DNA of 64,000 bases from Polytrichum commune (taxonomy: Eukaryota; Streptophyta; Polytrichopsida; Polytrichales; Polytrichaceae): the NCBI GenBank assembly GCA_950295325.1, contig OX485807.1, forward strand, positions 2,048,501-2,112,500, given 5' to 3'. Below, in pieces: positions 11,223 to 23,559 of this stretch (the first letter of the stretch is position 1; each line of letters begins with the position of its first letter). The notes beneath the pieces were generated by a model. It saw only the letters and a program-made list of their open reading frames with translations, searched no databases and was not told the origin of the DNA. Both the position numbers and the translations under genes were made by a program.

Positions 11223-11593
11223 CACTATATATGATATTTAGTGTCATCTGGTACTTAATGTCGCTATGGTAACTTTTTCGATGACGCTTCTTATAAACAT
11301 GTGAACAAATATTGTCGTGGATGATGGATGAGTTCACCCATTGGCCAAAGCCTTACCTTCTCTTGTCAGCAACATGTGATGAAATATTGTCATGGATAAT
11401 TGATATTTGGATGAAATCCACTTGGTAAGTGACAGTAATTGCAACTCTGTAAATCTATAATCCTCTAAAAATATAGAAGGAATGACAACTAATGTTGGTT
11501 TAAGAGTTAGTGTTGGTGACACTACATGGTGGTTTGCAATTAGTGTTGAGCAGGACAATTTAGAATTGGTGACACTAAATACCATACTTAGTG
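11223..11593. mobile_element. MITE of the TTTAGTGTCA family, complete
   Basis: A 371-bp element with terminal inverted repeats: left CACTATATATGATATTTAGTGTCA, inverse of the right CACTAAGTATGGTATTTAGTGTCA. It is flanked by TA on both sides. No coding capacity. Related ends occur at 17825-17852, 30371, 31562-31587, 31933 and 41587. TA flanks suggest the Tc1/mariner superfamily, although the ends are not canonical Stowaway. Confidence 0.65.
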
Positions 11594-11689
11594 TACTGTT
11601 TTAAAATTGCAAGTCTCCCTGCTATTGTCTGTTGGACATGCAGTGCTTTAGAGCAATGTTAGTATGGTATCGTCACCTCTTTAACCCAT

Positions 11690-11950
11690 TTGGGAATCTA
11701 TAATGAGGATTTCACATACTTTGGTATCAATAGGGTATGGATATATGACGATATTTCTGTTTTTGATACCATTTGGGTTTATATATCATACAAGAACCTT
11801 CATACTTAGGCACAGTCACCCTAGTATCAATGTGGTTTAAAGTGGTGTTTACCCAAATAATAACTCAGGTTTACAAAGATTCTCTCACCTTGACATACCC
11901 ACCAAATATCAATATTTGACTGGTATTACAATTTTGATGCCCATTCCCAA
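11690..11950 (+). repeat. Dispersed repeat, copy 2 (partner at 1.85 kb)
   Basis: Same block order as 1850-2100, same orientation; diverged, with no coding content. Confidence 0.55.
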
Positions 11951-13401
11951 TTTTGATACACCTATTCCCAATCAAGACCCCATCAACAATCTATAGGGTA
12001 CCAAAATTTCGATCATGCTAGCATTGAATTTTGATCAAGCCGGAACCAATAATGCCATGACACATGTCCCAGTTTTAAGTGCTACAGTGAGGAGGAGTGA
12101 ACAGTCAACCTAAGCAGTTATGACATACTCTAAACATTGGTAATATGTTCGGGCCAACTTTTGGCTTAAAAAATTCACAATAATTTCAATGTAAGGAATA
12201 AAACCATCAAAAAAAAAATTGCAGTCCTCCTTATTTCTATCTTCCTACACGGGAAATATTTGCGCCACCTTACACTTCTCCAGACCTGGCGCATAATATC
12301 TTAAGTGATCGGTTATGGGTTCCTCTACTCAGCATACATGTAGCTGTAACTTACTACAGTTCCAGCTAGCGTGTAGGATAGATGAAACTAGAGAACAACA
12401 GAAAATGGACATAATAAGATTGATTTAAGGTGGCCTATGGCCCCCACCGAAGCTATCTCTTCCAAGCCAATGATTGAGAAAAATATACGTCTGGGTACTT
12501 TTCTCTTTTGCTTTTGTTTTTGGAGATAGGACTTGAAGTCATGATGATCAGGAGGCCAAGAAAGTTTGGGCACTTTGAAGACCGGCTAAAGAGCAATCGT
12601 GCAGATGCTATGCGTTCTCAGGTTATTCCAAGCAAGCAGCGGCACTCACCTACCGCAACTGTAAATTTGTTGGGTCCGCAATCCACTATATGTATTTCTC
12701 ATACGATATTTACGTACATTGATAGTAATCAGAACAAAACGATTGTCGATTATAATGTACCGACTCAGACAGGTAGCGTGCCATGATTCCATTAGCCTTT
12801 TTGGCTTCCCGGACTCTAAAATCAATTTCATTTCATTTGGCGACGTATATCAGGTACATCACATGTGGAAGGGGAAACCTACGATGAGTGGCTTGCAGAG
12901 TTGGCCCAATCCTAAAATTGGACGTCCCAGCCATGTTTGGTAGCTTTTTTACTGGGTGCTTACCGATTCATCAAAGCAGCTGAACCTTACCCTGAAAGTA
13001 ACCCAGTTGCTCGTAGAAAGTGGCTGGCATATGGCCCTTTACAGTTAATAATGAAAAGTGTCTGTTGTATTTCCCACTTGTTACCGCATCTTCACTGAGA
13101 ACAGGGAGGCGGCAGGGGAAGCAGTAGCGGTAAATAGTAGGTGGAGCCCAAGAAAGTGTCGACCCTCCATGTGCCGAAACCCGAATCCATGAATATGCAT
13201 CAAGCAAGTCAGAGGCGGATGCCAGAGGGAATATATGCCAGGATGACAGACGATGTTCCCGAGGTCCAAGTAGGGTTAGAAAGTGCAGAGAGAAATAGAG
13301 TTTAAAGCTGAAGGTGTAACCAGATAATCGGTTTAATTTGTTAACCCTTCCAGCCCAACTTGCTCGGAGCGAGCTGGTTCATGTGGTCAGCTTGACGAGC
13401 G
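11951..13401. other. Intergenic DNA upstream of the USP-like gene
   Basis: No gene recognised. The last few hundred bases must hold the USP-like promoter and leader; no clear TATA box stands out. Confidence 0.4.
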
Positions 13402-15394
13402 ATGGCGGTGCAGCAGTATAACTCTTTGAGGTTGTCGAGGAGATCAAGCGACTCCAATGTGATTCACAGGAATTTCTCCCAAAGCTGGGAAGAGTCATCA
13501 GCACATGATTCAGCAGCCAAAGATGGCATGAGGAAGGAGAAGCCGTGGCCGAAGGATGCTGTCAGCCGGAGGGAGCTAATTCTTGCTGGCTATGAAAGCT
13601 GTTACAGTGCATCGGAGGAGAGCTCTCCGCGGTCGCGTCGAACTCTGCGAAGCCGGAGAATATCAAATGCTGATGAATTACAGGGTGCAGTGCCGAGCAG
13701 GCTTGATGGATCATCTTCTCTCGACACGATTTATAGCCCGACCCACGAAGAAATTCTCTATCCCAAATGCACAATGATGCGCCATGAGCAATCGATGATC
13801 TCCACCAGAGGCAGCGTGAAGGCGTACAAACTCCCACACCCTTCGTCTTTGCAGCTGCCTGCTGAAAACTTGGCAGTACCGAGTCCAGAGTCGACCAAGA
13901 ATGGATTGCTGCAAAAGATCAGCTGCAAGAATGTTGTCGTGGTCATCGTAGATGCTGAACTGAAACCGACGACGACGGCGTTGGATTGGGCGCTCACAGA
14001 TGTGGTCAAGTCCGGAGACGAGGTCATTCTTCTCGGTGTCCTTAAGCATATCATGAGTCCAAGTGCGTACTGCCGAACGTTGCTTAAATTTTTCTTCATT
14101 TCCAACCTTCGATTGCTCAAAATGGTGCTCAGCTTGCAAGGTCGGTGAAGAAGTAAGTGAGTAGGGTTTATGCTCCACATTCTCCTAAGTTGTTCAGAAA
14201 CGCAATGTTTTCTATTTTGCAGTGGGGCATAAGATGCTGGCTGACGTTCAGAAATTCAGCGGCGTGAACGAAGTCTGCCTGGAGATGGAGACGAACCGAA
14301 AGACGGAAGCCTTTGAGAAGAAGCTGTCCGATACTGGGAAGCAAAAGCTGTGCGAAAACAAAAATGTGTGTACATTCCTGTAAGAATCCCTATTTTATTC
14401 GAAATAAGTTCCCCCCTGCGCTGATATCGAGAGACGCTTGTTACTAGAATCAGAGTATCCCAAAGACCCTGAACTTCAACTAACGTCGCATCTTGGAACT
14501 TGTGATAAACTCAGGTGGTTTTGAAAGTGCGGATAGCTCCAGGGATACAACGCCGCCTAGTGATTGTGCGGGAACTCACAGCTCTCCACGCCACATGCGC
14601 AATTTTCGACAGGTAAGGGTTAAGATAAACATTTACACTTGGTCATACGAAGAGTCGATCGATCGACGTAGTGTCGAAGTTTGCATCGATCGACTGAAAT
14701 AATTTCCTCATGTGCATGCAGGAAGGTGATGAAGGACAAGGAATTCTACGCCAAGAACCTCTCCTGCCAAGTGGTGCGCGTGAAGGGGGACGGCCGCTCC
14801 ACAGAAACAATCCGCACGCTTAACGCTCAAGCCATATCCGCAACAACTAGTTTGCCTCGGATGACCTCGGACACATCCTCCTCCTCCTCGTTGAGCACGG
14901 CTGGCAGCGTTGCATCGGACTACACGAGCTCCGTGGAGTCTGGAACATCTGGAAGCTTCTGGAGCCGAATTGCGTCTTTCAAATCCTTGAGCCATCGATC
15001 ATCGGTTTCCAGTCGACCTTCGGTGAGTGAGAGGCCCAGCCCTCCCAGTAGCACCGCCGAAACTATTCCACCAATGATATCCTGCGCTGGCACAGCTGAG
15101 CAGCTGGATACAGACCGGTCCTCATGTGCGATGTCGGAGCCACCGGTCGTACTACCAGATGACCAAACTTTCTCGTTCGCTAGCCCTCAACCCACGGCCA
15201 GCACGATCAACCTGTCCTCCAAATTGAAGTCCTTCTACTTGGGGCAAGCTCCAGGGGACGACGACATGTCTGCGCATCTGCCTTCCTGCGTCGTCGTGGA
15301 GGCTTACCAGTACAAGCAAGGACTGGATGCGCATCGCAGGCAATCACGATCATCTTCACATCTTCCATCGCGTGGTTCTTCGTTACACTATTGA
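13402..15394 (+). CDS. USP-like (adenine-nucleotide alpha-hydrolase fold) protein, four exons
   Basis: Modelled as exons 13402-14062, 14223-14365, 14515-14612 and 14722-15394, all with GT/AG introns, giving 524 aa. The start codon context is GCGATGGCG. Residues 1-174 are Ser/Arg-rich and of low complexity. Residues ~175-322 match the universal-stress-protein-like domain that plants fuse to RLCK-type kinases. It opens with KNVVVVIVDA, then ALDWAL (193-198) and VILLGVLKHIMSPMGHK across the first splice. Then come KVRIAPG, the HATCAIFDR strand across exon 3/4, and LSCQVVRVKG. A Ser/Thr/Pro-rich tail of about 200 residues follows and the frame stops; I see no kinase domain downstream. The family fold binds nucleotides, but the prokaryotic ATP-loop glycines are not evident, so binding is uncertain. 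The exact role is unknown. An alternative is the 5' part of a USP-kinase gene that lost its kinase. Confidence 0.8.
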
Positions 15395-16729
15395 TTAGTT
15401 TCTCACCATATTAGCATGACCGATGATGTCAACACATTGCAGAATATAATCGACAACTACGCCATTTATTGCTGGGAAACCCCGACCGATTAATTCGAAC
15501 TTGACGGATCGATCAATGTCGCAGGTTTCATATGTCGACAAATTAACCCATGGTCGGGGAAACTACTCATGCGCCATACCCACCCAACTCGTTGAATTCC
15601 TACCAGATAAACTCGTTGGATTACTGCTACTCATAGCAGATTTAGGTGATGATTCTTGATCCGATACAACTAATCCTGGTGCTGGTAGGCAAATGCTGTA
15701 CATTATGTTCAATATATATACACTGCTTGTCATGTGATCTCGTCCTTTATAGCCAGACACACTTGATCCAGAGCTCATAAATGTCAGTCATTGTCATCAG
15801 ACAAATTCAATCGAGCATGTCGTCATTGATTTTTTGCACCAGCAATTGTGAATAAGCTTGGTATCATCTCAAACGCACGCACGCGTTCTTATACTGTTCC
15901 AGCGTCCTCTTGTACACTTTCGAGAGTACTAATTGCATGATGCCCCGCTAGCACTTCACAACTTCTGGAATTATCCAATGCCCGAAGACCAGGTCGTCGA
16001 CCTGGTCCTTGTGATGGAGTTATTATTGAAGCGGGCAGTGGTACTCTGAACCCAATTTATTGTTTTGGTTAATGCATCTCCAGGACATGGCAAAACTGCA
16101 ACTTGGCGCCACTTGCTGCAACAGGTGCAGTAATTCATCAGGAATTTTGGAAGTAACCAGTGATGATCAGGAATTTCAGGATGCTTTCACCAGAGCTCGG
16201 CTGTTGATGAATAGTCAGTCTAGCAAGATGATCCCTGTTCATCATGCATCGTGGGTGCAGTGTATTCCAGAATCTCTGATTCGGAGAATGAGTTGCCATG
16301 CCACTTATAATTTGTCTAATTTGTACTCGAATGCACAAATTAAGTTGACTTGTCCGCCTCGATCGCCGAGCACTCATGACAATGTGCCATGTGCAAAATG
16401 GATGGCAGTCAAGTGGATGAGAATAATAAAAGTACTTCCTCTGCAAGCATCATCGTGGATATATTTCATCACCTGCCATAGTCAACCATTGGCTTTTGGA
16501 GTTTACTGTGCAGGATGTTGTGCAAGAACTGTGGCAGAATTTCATGAACCGGCAACAGTTTCGAGATTATTAGTTCGAGATCAATAATTAGTTCCATCTG
16601 GCCGCCATGGCATGAGCTTGATACACAATTATATAATAAGAAGAAGCTGGGTCGATGCTCTTGTTGATTTCTGGCACATGCTTAGAAATGACATGACACG
16701 CTATTCCGGGATCTTAGACATTTGGCTAC

Positions 16730-17050
16730 ACTCTCACCTCCCTAATATCATGCTTAATCTGCGGCAACCAAAAGTGCACGTGATATTAAGAAGGTCTGCA
16801 GTGTTAACATGGTTGTGTGACATTAAAGAATTAGTGTAGCGCGTTACATCATAGAATAACACAAAGTCAACATCGCAATAATGACAATGATGCGTGCGAG
16901 CGTGTGGTTTGAATTCGTTGGTGGATTATTTTAATGTTCAAACCCATGATATATGAGAGGGAAGTGTGACAACAAAGAGGGAGATTTAAACTAAACACAT
17001 ACATTCCCTAGGGTTTTGGGATATAAGGAGCAGCATTACAGAGGGTGACA
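16730..17050 (+). repeat. 320-bp dispersed repeat, copy 1 (partner at 34.1 kb)
   Basis: Aligns with 34085-34405 in the same orientation along its whole length. Shared blocks are GTGATATTAAG, AACACAAAGTCAA, GCGAGCGTGTGGTTTGAATTC, GGAGATTTAAA, TTCCCTAGGGTTTTGGGAT and GTGACATTAC. Its 5' part is a short palindrome (CTCCCTAATATC ... GATATTAAGRAGG). It encodes nothing. Confidence 0.7.
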
Positions 17051-17824
17051 TTACAGAGATTGGGTTGTATTTTGGGAATCTATAGATTCTATGCCACTCT
17101 TGCAAACTATTCCCAAATCTTTCATGCTACTAGCTGAGCAAGCTTTACCTGCACGAAACCATTGCATAGAAGTTAGAACCTGCAAGCTTGAGTGATGGGC
17201 TAGGGAAAAATGGATGTGCATTGTGCATGCTGCCAAAGCAACATGGGCTATGGATTGTGAGACACCACAGACTGATCACAACATTATAACAGTCACTGAA
17301 TACTACTGTCCATGCATGATAATGAATTTAGGAACGAATAGTTCCATCTTATCATTTCAACGAGAAACTTGGTAGAATTGACTAGCATAATCATGACAAC
17401 CAGAGAACAAATTTTTTTGCAGAACTGAAAGGAAACTACAACGATTATGGTAAATACTGTGGGTCACACTAATACCCAAGGAATCGACACTTTATGTTGT
17501 GGGATAAAATTGTGGGTGCACACTATTGACCAATCCACACTATATGATATTGGAGGTCCAATAAACAAAAGATGAAATCGTTTTTAAACTTGTTGGTTTG
17601 AAATAAGGTGCATGCTTATGTTACACAATGGTTTACAAGTTGACTAAAGTGTACATAAATGACACTTTCTTAAGTATCCCAATGTGTTACTTTAAATGTC
17701 ATAATATAGATATTTTTACAGTTAAAGAAGTTGTGTTGACAAATGGAATCATCTGGCAATTAGTGGGCATGATAGTTTGAGACCTCTTGGCATCTAGGTT
17801 TAGGCCCTTCGCAAATAGAATAGA

Positions 17825-17852
17825 TGACACTAAATACCATAAATAGCGCAGT
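17825..17852 (-). repeat. End of a TTTAGTGTCA-family element
   Basis: TGACACTAAATACCAT followed by AAATAGCGCAGTG matches the right end of the 11.2 kb MITE. The preceding 17757-17815 (TTTGAGACCTCTTGGCATCTAGG...) matches the reverse complement of 30398-30480, just inside the 30.4 kb element. The other end of this copy was not located with confidence. Confidence 0.5.
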
Positions 17853-18984
17853 GGTGCACTAGACTAGGAGTACTTGTGTGGACCCAAAATGGCTACTTGA
17901 ATTGTATGTTCGACTCTACTTGACTTGTATGTTTAACTTACTTGTCTCTTTGAGAAAATGTAACTAAATATTTATAGGGAATAGCATTATGAAACATTTG
18001 CATTCCTCATCATTTCCTCTACTTCATCTTTGAAAAACAATGCACAAAGTTCAAGCCTACTCTTTTTGGCCGGATCATCTATTTTCATCGTTTTCCAAAT
18101 TTCTCCCTAGGCTTAGGTGGATGACTCACGTCTCCCTTGGCTTGTCATACACTCTCCTCTCATTGGTTATCTAGTCCATAATGGTTCATAATTTATCGTG
18201 ACACAAACAATTCTCGTACTGAATTTGAGAGCTACAAGTTGGGACCTCAAAGATCCATCTCCTTGAAAGGAGGAGAGATCAAGCAGTGGAAAGCTTTGTA
18301 GCAAAGTTGTTCATCTAACTTACATCATTGATTCAATGCACATAACTTAAGGTACTAAGGCCTCAAAGTAACACCTTCCTATTGGTGACGCCTATTTTAA
18401 ATCCTTAAGTTGTCAACAAGTAAGTGCAACGGTGCCATCAAGTAAGTCATTGTTAAATGCAATTAATCATATGCGGCATTAAGTATAAAAAAGCACCACT
18501 TTGGCCATTCATAATAATGGTGTGAGAAGGATGCAACAACACTTTTGAAAGAGCACTAGGTTTGGCCAATCAAGGATCTATCTGCTCAATGAGGCAGTGT
18601 AAGAAGTGATACACAAAAGAGGGAAAAAAACCTTCATTCAATAGAAGATACTCACCTACAATTATAAGGCTAATTTTGTGGTGATTCTCACTTAGCAATC
18701 CAACATCAATGAACCCCCTTAGTGGGGAGTCAAAGGCTCTTTCCTTAAGATGACTTTGCAAATTTTTTAGGTTGCATATGAATTTCCTATTTTTTGATTT
18801 TTTTTCCTATAGGCTATGTATAGATTCGATATTCTATGGGTTTTTTTTTGAAAATTTCCAAGCCACTATAACCTTCCTAAGATAGCAAAAGTTTCTCGAA
18901 ATGTCGCTTTAACGCCTCAGTACCTTAGTTTGTCTCCTTGATATGGAAAAGAAAGTAATCAGGAGCCATCTACGAATCGAGTGC

Positions 18985-19500
18985 AAGCATGGCAAAGTGG
19001 ACCAAAAAAGTGCTCCAGTATACTAAAACCATAATTATTTTGGTCAAACGTCTAAAAGTAGTAGCAAAGTGTTGTTTAAATTGGAATTTTTTCCATGATG
19101 ACCTCTATTATTATGTTAAAATCTCAAATGTAGAATATCAAGTTCAGGTTTTCAAAACTCATCATTAGCAGTGATGCTCAAAAGCAAATGGTTGAATATA
19201 GTTTTGAATGTAGATTTCATGAGCTTAAATATTTTGAAGTCAATTTTTTTTCATTTTCCTTTAATTGATTATCTACTTGAGGACATTATCACAAAAATGT
19301 GTAGAAAACTATCAATTTAATGTAATTATATCAAATTTTAATATAATTTTAGACAATTACTTGTTCAATATCACCTACTTGCACCATCTTCTAAATTTTG
19401 TAGACTTTTCTTGGGATTCTTTTTGTCATCATAAATTGCTTGGCTTTGTAGATCAATATGTTTTCGAAATGTTTTCTAGCCTACTTTGAGACTTCGTATG
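18985..19500 (+). repeat. Dispersed repeat, copy 2 (partner at 2.15 kb)
   Basis: Same blocks and order as 2150-2700, diverged. An ORF inside (19265-19489) is a by-product. Confidence 0.6.
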
Positions 19501-20166
19501 ATAATATATTCCTAAATCACACAATATTCATAATTTATGATTTTAATTCCATTAACTTCATGAAAACTCTCCTTAATCACTCTATTATTTATTGTAATTA
19601 TTGTAAAACATATTGAGCATATGATGGGTTCTTGTAGATTTTTGTAATACATATCTACACATAGTTTATACGTAAATAAACAAATCCTCCAATATATGTA
19701 CCCTACTAATATCAAAATAACTATTAAAAACTCTCATTACATATACACAAGTAATAGGCATAGAAAGAAAATACGATACCAGACCAACATTGATCATAAC
19801 CCTCTCGTAATATTGCTAAGCCTCTTGTTCCCTCACCCTTTATCAAAGAAAAAAAACATCATGTTCTATGAAGACCACTTGCTAGGGCATAAAAACTGAG
19901 ACCATTTTTTTTTTCCAAAGAATCACAACTTGTTTATTCCCGGCCCTTGGCCATATTATTCTCATAGGTAGGGTGAAGGGAGCATGAGGCCATAGCAGTT
20001 TTATGCTTCATCCTTTTAGAGTGTCAAATTGGCGGCATATGGTTAACTTAGAGGTGTTTATAACGGCGACTGTTGGTGTTGATTTAACCCAACCTCGGTA
20101 TAATCTTAAATCCGCTGGACGGAGAAATCACCGCACCGTCCTTTAGTCCCCGTTCGATGGACGGCC

Positions 20167-20313
20167 ATGGCGAGAGGCAAATGGCTGAAGCTTGTGGGAG
20201 AGGGCGGAGTCCTTGACATCGAGGGGGACGGCACTCCCGAACTGTTTCCACCCATTTTTGTCAACGAATTTTCGCTACTCACATATGCCACAACCCTCTT
20301 ATCAACAATCTAA
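20167..20313 (+). CDS. Possible first exon of an unrecognised gene
   Basis: A 48-codon frame begins at an ATG in good context (GGCCATGGCG). It has a coding-like composition (MARGKWLKLVGEGGVLDIEG...) in a visibly GC-richer patch after 5 kb of AT-rich repeats. It could be the start of the gene whose long exon lies at 21457-22343, but I could not trace a convincing exon chain between them. A frame on the opposite strand (20106-20291) is an equal alternative. No family recognised. Confidence 0.2.
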   Translation: MARGKWLKLVGEGGVLDIEGDGTPELFPPIFVNEFSLLTYATTLLSTI

Positions 20314-21456
20314 GGCACCCATCTCGCAAATTGGGGATCTCTTCTTCCGGTGGCATTCATTCTCCATTCCAATTTACCCATGGGGGTTCGGTGCCTCCGT
20401 CCCCTGCTCCGATTTTGGAGAGTTTTGGATCATGGTTTGTAAATAATTCTGGTGATTATAATTATTTGAGGTTGATTAGATAGGGTATTTCTACATCATT
20501 TATTTTTATCATTTGGATTGTTTGGTTGCCTTTCAAGCGGTTTCCCAAGTTTGTGAGGTCAATTTCTCGGGGTGTGCAACTTTTCTGGATTGTGATCGGA
20601 GTTGGCGCGAAGAGCGAGTTTTGTTTCTCCTTTTAGAATTTGGGATTTCATCTTCTCTACAGATGGTTATCCATCAATGTCAAGGTTATCAGAGAATTGA
20701 TCTCATCGTAGCAGAAGAGTTTTGTCCGAATTTAGGTTTTTCACCATCGTGAAGGACCATAATTACGGTGATTGATTGTTCCAGCGAGCGATGCTTCTTG
20801 TAGACGAACGGAATTGTTTGAGTCGTATCCAAATTGTCGAATATAGAATCTCCTGGGCAGGTTGTTTATGTGAAATATTCGTATCAAAGTGACAAGTGGA
20901 AGGGCAGTGGGGCTGCTTTCACTCCGAGCACGAGAGGATGTGAATTCTGAAGCCACTTGCAAGTGTGCCGACAAAGTTCGTGTATCCGACGGTTACCACG
21001 ATCTGGTGGAGTTTTTCGGTGATGGAATTGTCCAATTCGTAGAAGAATCATGTTGGACAGTCTCCTTGGCAGCATCCTCATCTTGGCCAGGGCTCGTGAA
21101 GCCAGTTGGCCGGCTTTAGGTCTGACATGCGTGCAGTGTAAATGATGAAATAATGTCATATGATATGATGACATAGTGAAACGAATTCTCAAGGTTGTGG
21201 CACAGAGACCGCAAAAAGTTCAAAAATCGCAAGGTAAACAACAAAACTGTCGGTTGTGCCCTAATTTCGCATTGTCTTGAGGCGTCAGGGTTACGATCAA
21301 GAGGGTTAGTTTCATTGTTCTTGAGTTTACGAGATTGGAAGAGAGGCCTTCTAGTACTTCTCATTATCAGCAGAACTGGTAGGGTAACGGATCAAACAAT
21401 GCTCACCTGACAAGGCAAAATCCTGTATAAAGAGAGCTAAATTGCTGTTTTTGCAG

Positions 21457-22343
21457 CTTCGGTGGAATTTGCCAACGTGTTAAGCCACATTGTGCACGAC
21501 ATGTTCGAACCTGGAGATTACCCGAGGGAGTGGCTAGAATCATATACATGGGAGCCATCGAAGGCAGGACAGCATGAGGATACGGTAGAGGATTTGGACG
21601 AGTTTGCAGGTGTGATCGAAGCTTTGTCAGTCCTAGATGGCAGCGCAAGGGCAGAAATAGGACAATATTTGGCATCCACTGGACAGCCAGCTTCCACTAG
21701 TGCGACAGGGAGACGTTTGGGCAGTAGAGCCAGTGATGCAATCTCTGCCGCCTCCTCCTCTTCTCTGGGAAACTCAAACCAAGCCACTCCCAGAAGCTGG
21801 CCAGCAATTCACAGGAGCATGGAGTTGCCAAGGAGGGAGATGGTCGAAGCAGGGACGAGTGGGAGTGCACTTGGGGGACAAAAGCTCGAGGATGCAGGGG
21901 CTGGCAGCAACTCCGATGATGAGGATACGAGGGAGCGTTCTGACGAGGGAGTCGCATACAAAGAGAGGTTTGGGAAGATCTTCACAGAAGAAACAGCTCT
22001 TAAACAAAGGCTTGGTGATCTGGAGAGGAAGGTGAACATGTTAATTGCTGAGGAGTACTTCCACCGTGTGACTGTCCCCCAGGGATGCTTTGTGGTTGTC
22101 CTCCCGGGGCCGGGCTGTGCATATAAGTTCACAGAGGACCTGATGGACTCCTTGCAATCACGGTTGGAGGGCCTATGGCCTCTTTGCTACTTCTCACCGG
22201 TCGTCACGAAGCTTGCCAGATTAGCAACGGCGATTCTAGGATGGTTTCCATTGCCAGCTCCTTTGTACACATGTAATTTTCCTTCTCAGCTGGAGTGTAG
22301 GAGCCCAGATTTCGACGTCAGAAAGCCGGAGATTTGTAATTAG
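21457..22343 (+). CDS. Long terminal exon of an unrecognised protein
   Basis: An acceptor (TTTTTGCAG, ending 21456) opens a frame of about 295 codons to a TAG at 22341-22343. I see no ATG in the first part, so this is a downstream exon. Visible parts are an acidic/aromatic start (HIVHDMFEPGDYPREWLESYTW), a Ser/Ala/Gly-rich linker (residues ~60-150 of the exon) and an acidic stretch (NSDDEDTRERSDE). A likely coiled coil follows (EETALKQRLGDLERKVNMLIAEE), then a hydrophobic segment (GCFVVVLPGPGCAY). No family was recognised. Part of this exon has a broken copy at 28797-28958, which supports it as a former or present gene. The C-terminal ~45 residues look less coding-like and may be intron read-through. 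Confidence 0.5.
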
Positions 22344-22513
22344 GTTATTCGTACTTCTTTGTGGAAGATTATTGTGCTGTCTCGACTCTGCACCCACTGG
22401 GAAAGTAGTTTGAATTATAGGATCACAGTCAAAAGCAATAGGCATGTACATTTCAGAGGTGGCAGATCTCCAACTGTGTAAACCATCAAGGACGTGTACA
22501 GATTATACGATAT

Positions 22514-23390
22514 TTATAATTTTGGGGAATCTTCAAGCCTCACCTCTAATTTTCTACCAAAGTAAAGTGAAAATGGCTCGGTTACAACTCTGGTCTTAGT
22601 TTCAAGTTTATACCTCTTTGTTGCACCTGCTGAATGGATTAAGTGAATCTGTTTGCCAACCAATCTCCACAATAAAATGGATTTAGAGTGGACATCTCTA
22701 TAGAAGCAGTCATCTCTCCCCCTTTTCAATCTATATACAGACCAACAATCTCCAGCTAACAGTTGTTGTCGGAAGGCTTCGAAAATGGGCTATGAGTACG
22801 TATCTTGTGAGCAAAGAATTTTCTAAATCATGTCAGAGAAAAGATGCTGTCTAAGCCTGTCCTGGTATAGGTGAGCTTCAAATTCAAGGCTTTATGTCTC
22901 TGTGTGCAACATCCGTGCTATCCTCAGATTATTCAACAAGTTCAGGATATGTGAGGTTCTTTGCGTCGCTCAACACTATGAACAGACTGTGTTGACAACC
23001 TTCCACAAACTGTAGTTTTTCTGCACTCATATCAAAGCAGAGTAGCAGAATAGCTTGCAAATGTCCTGGATGAGCAAACCATAGTAGATCGTTGGATTGC
23101 AACTAAGTTTTCTATCTGCTATAGGCTCATCCTTCTCGAGGACTGTTAGCATCGTTAAGGCACTTCCATCAAAATCAAAGCCAGGAGGCTTTGGGACTGC
23201 CAACTATCCATACTTGATGATTTACACTTTAAAACCTTGTGTGCACATATTATATTGAAATCTGATTTAGGCCTGAGACACCTATCGCTCCTCTTTTTGT
23301 AATCAATCCTTCTCGTATGATTAGAGCTTGATCCAACTATTACTCTAAAGACTATCCAGAGAATAAAGTGTGCGACCCACAAGTAACACT
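22514..23390 (-). pseudogene. Scattered broken coding segments, family not recognised
   Basis: On the minus strand several short frames with coding-like composition follow one another but are not joined. They are VPKPPGFDFDG...LEKDEPIADRK (about 23190-23040), EKLQFVEGCQHSLFIVLSDA (about 23020-22930) and RDDCFYRDVHSKSILLWR...KRYKLETKTRVV (about 22720-22550). They are separated by stops or shifts, so this is either an intron-containing gene with small exons or, more likely given the neighbours, a decayed gene. The YRDVHSKSILL string faintly recalls a kinase catalytic loop, but the following DFG position reads HSAG. I give no function. Confidence 0.3.
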
Positions 23391-23559
23391 TCCAGCTGCT
23401 TTCCTACTTCGGCTTGACTCATCAGCACATTCCAGAATGCACGTGATTTTTGAATCTATATTTACAACATGAGAGTTATTCTAGCTATATTTGGAATGTG
23501 CTACTCATAAATGTCTTCAGACAATTTCGGGTAATTTGAGGCAACCGACAATCTGAGGC

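Larger units (their letters stand above)
15395..20166. other. Long gene-poor tract with dispersed repeats
   Basis: No gene is supported. An ORF at 16060-16587 (+, 175 codons) is the longest open frame but shows no motif and uncertain coding character; it could be chance or an orphan gene. Repeats with partners elsewhere lie at 16730-17050, 17825-17852 and 18985-19500. Confidence 0.4.

Noticed and set aside
16060-16587. 175-codon ORF downstream of the USP-like gene
   Set aside because: No motif, no homologous string recognised and no splice or start support; kept only as a note.
22900-22925. HRDIKP string on the minus strand like a kinase catalytic loop
   Set aside because: It is followed at once by a stop, and no N-lobe or activation segment is in phase; probably chance beside the real kinase remnant.
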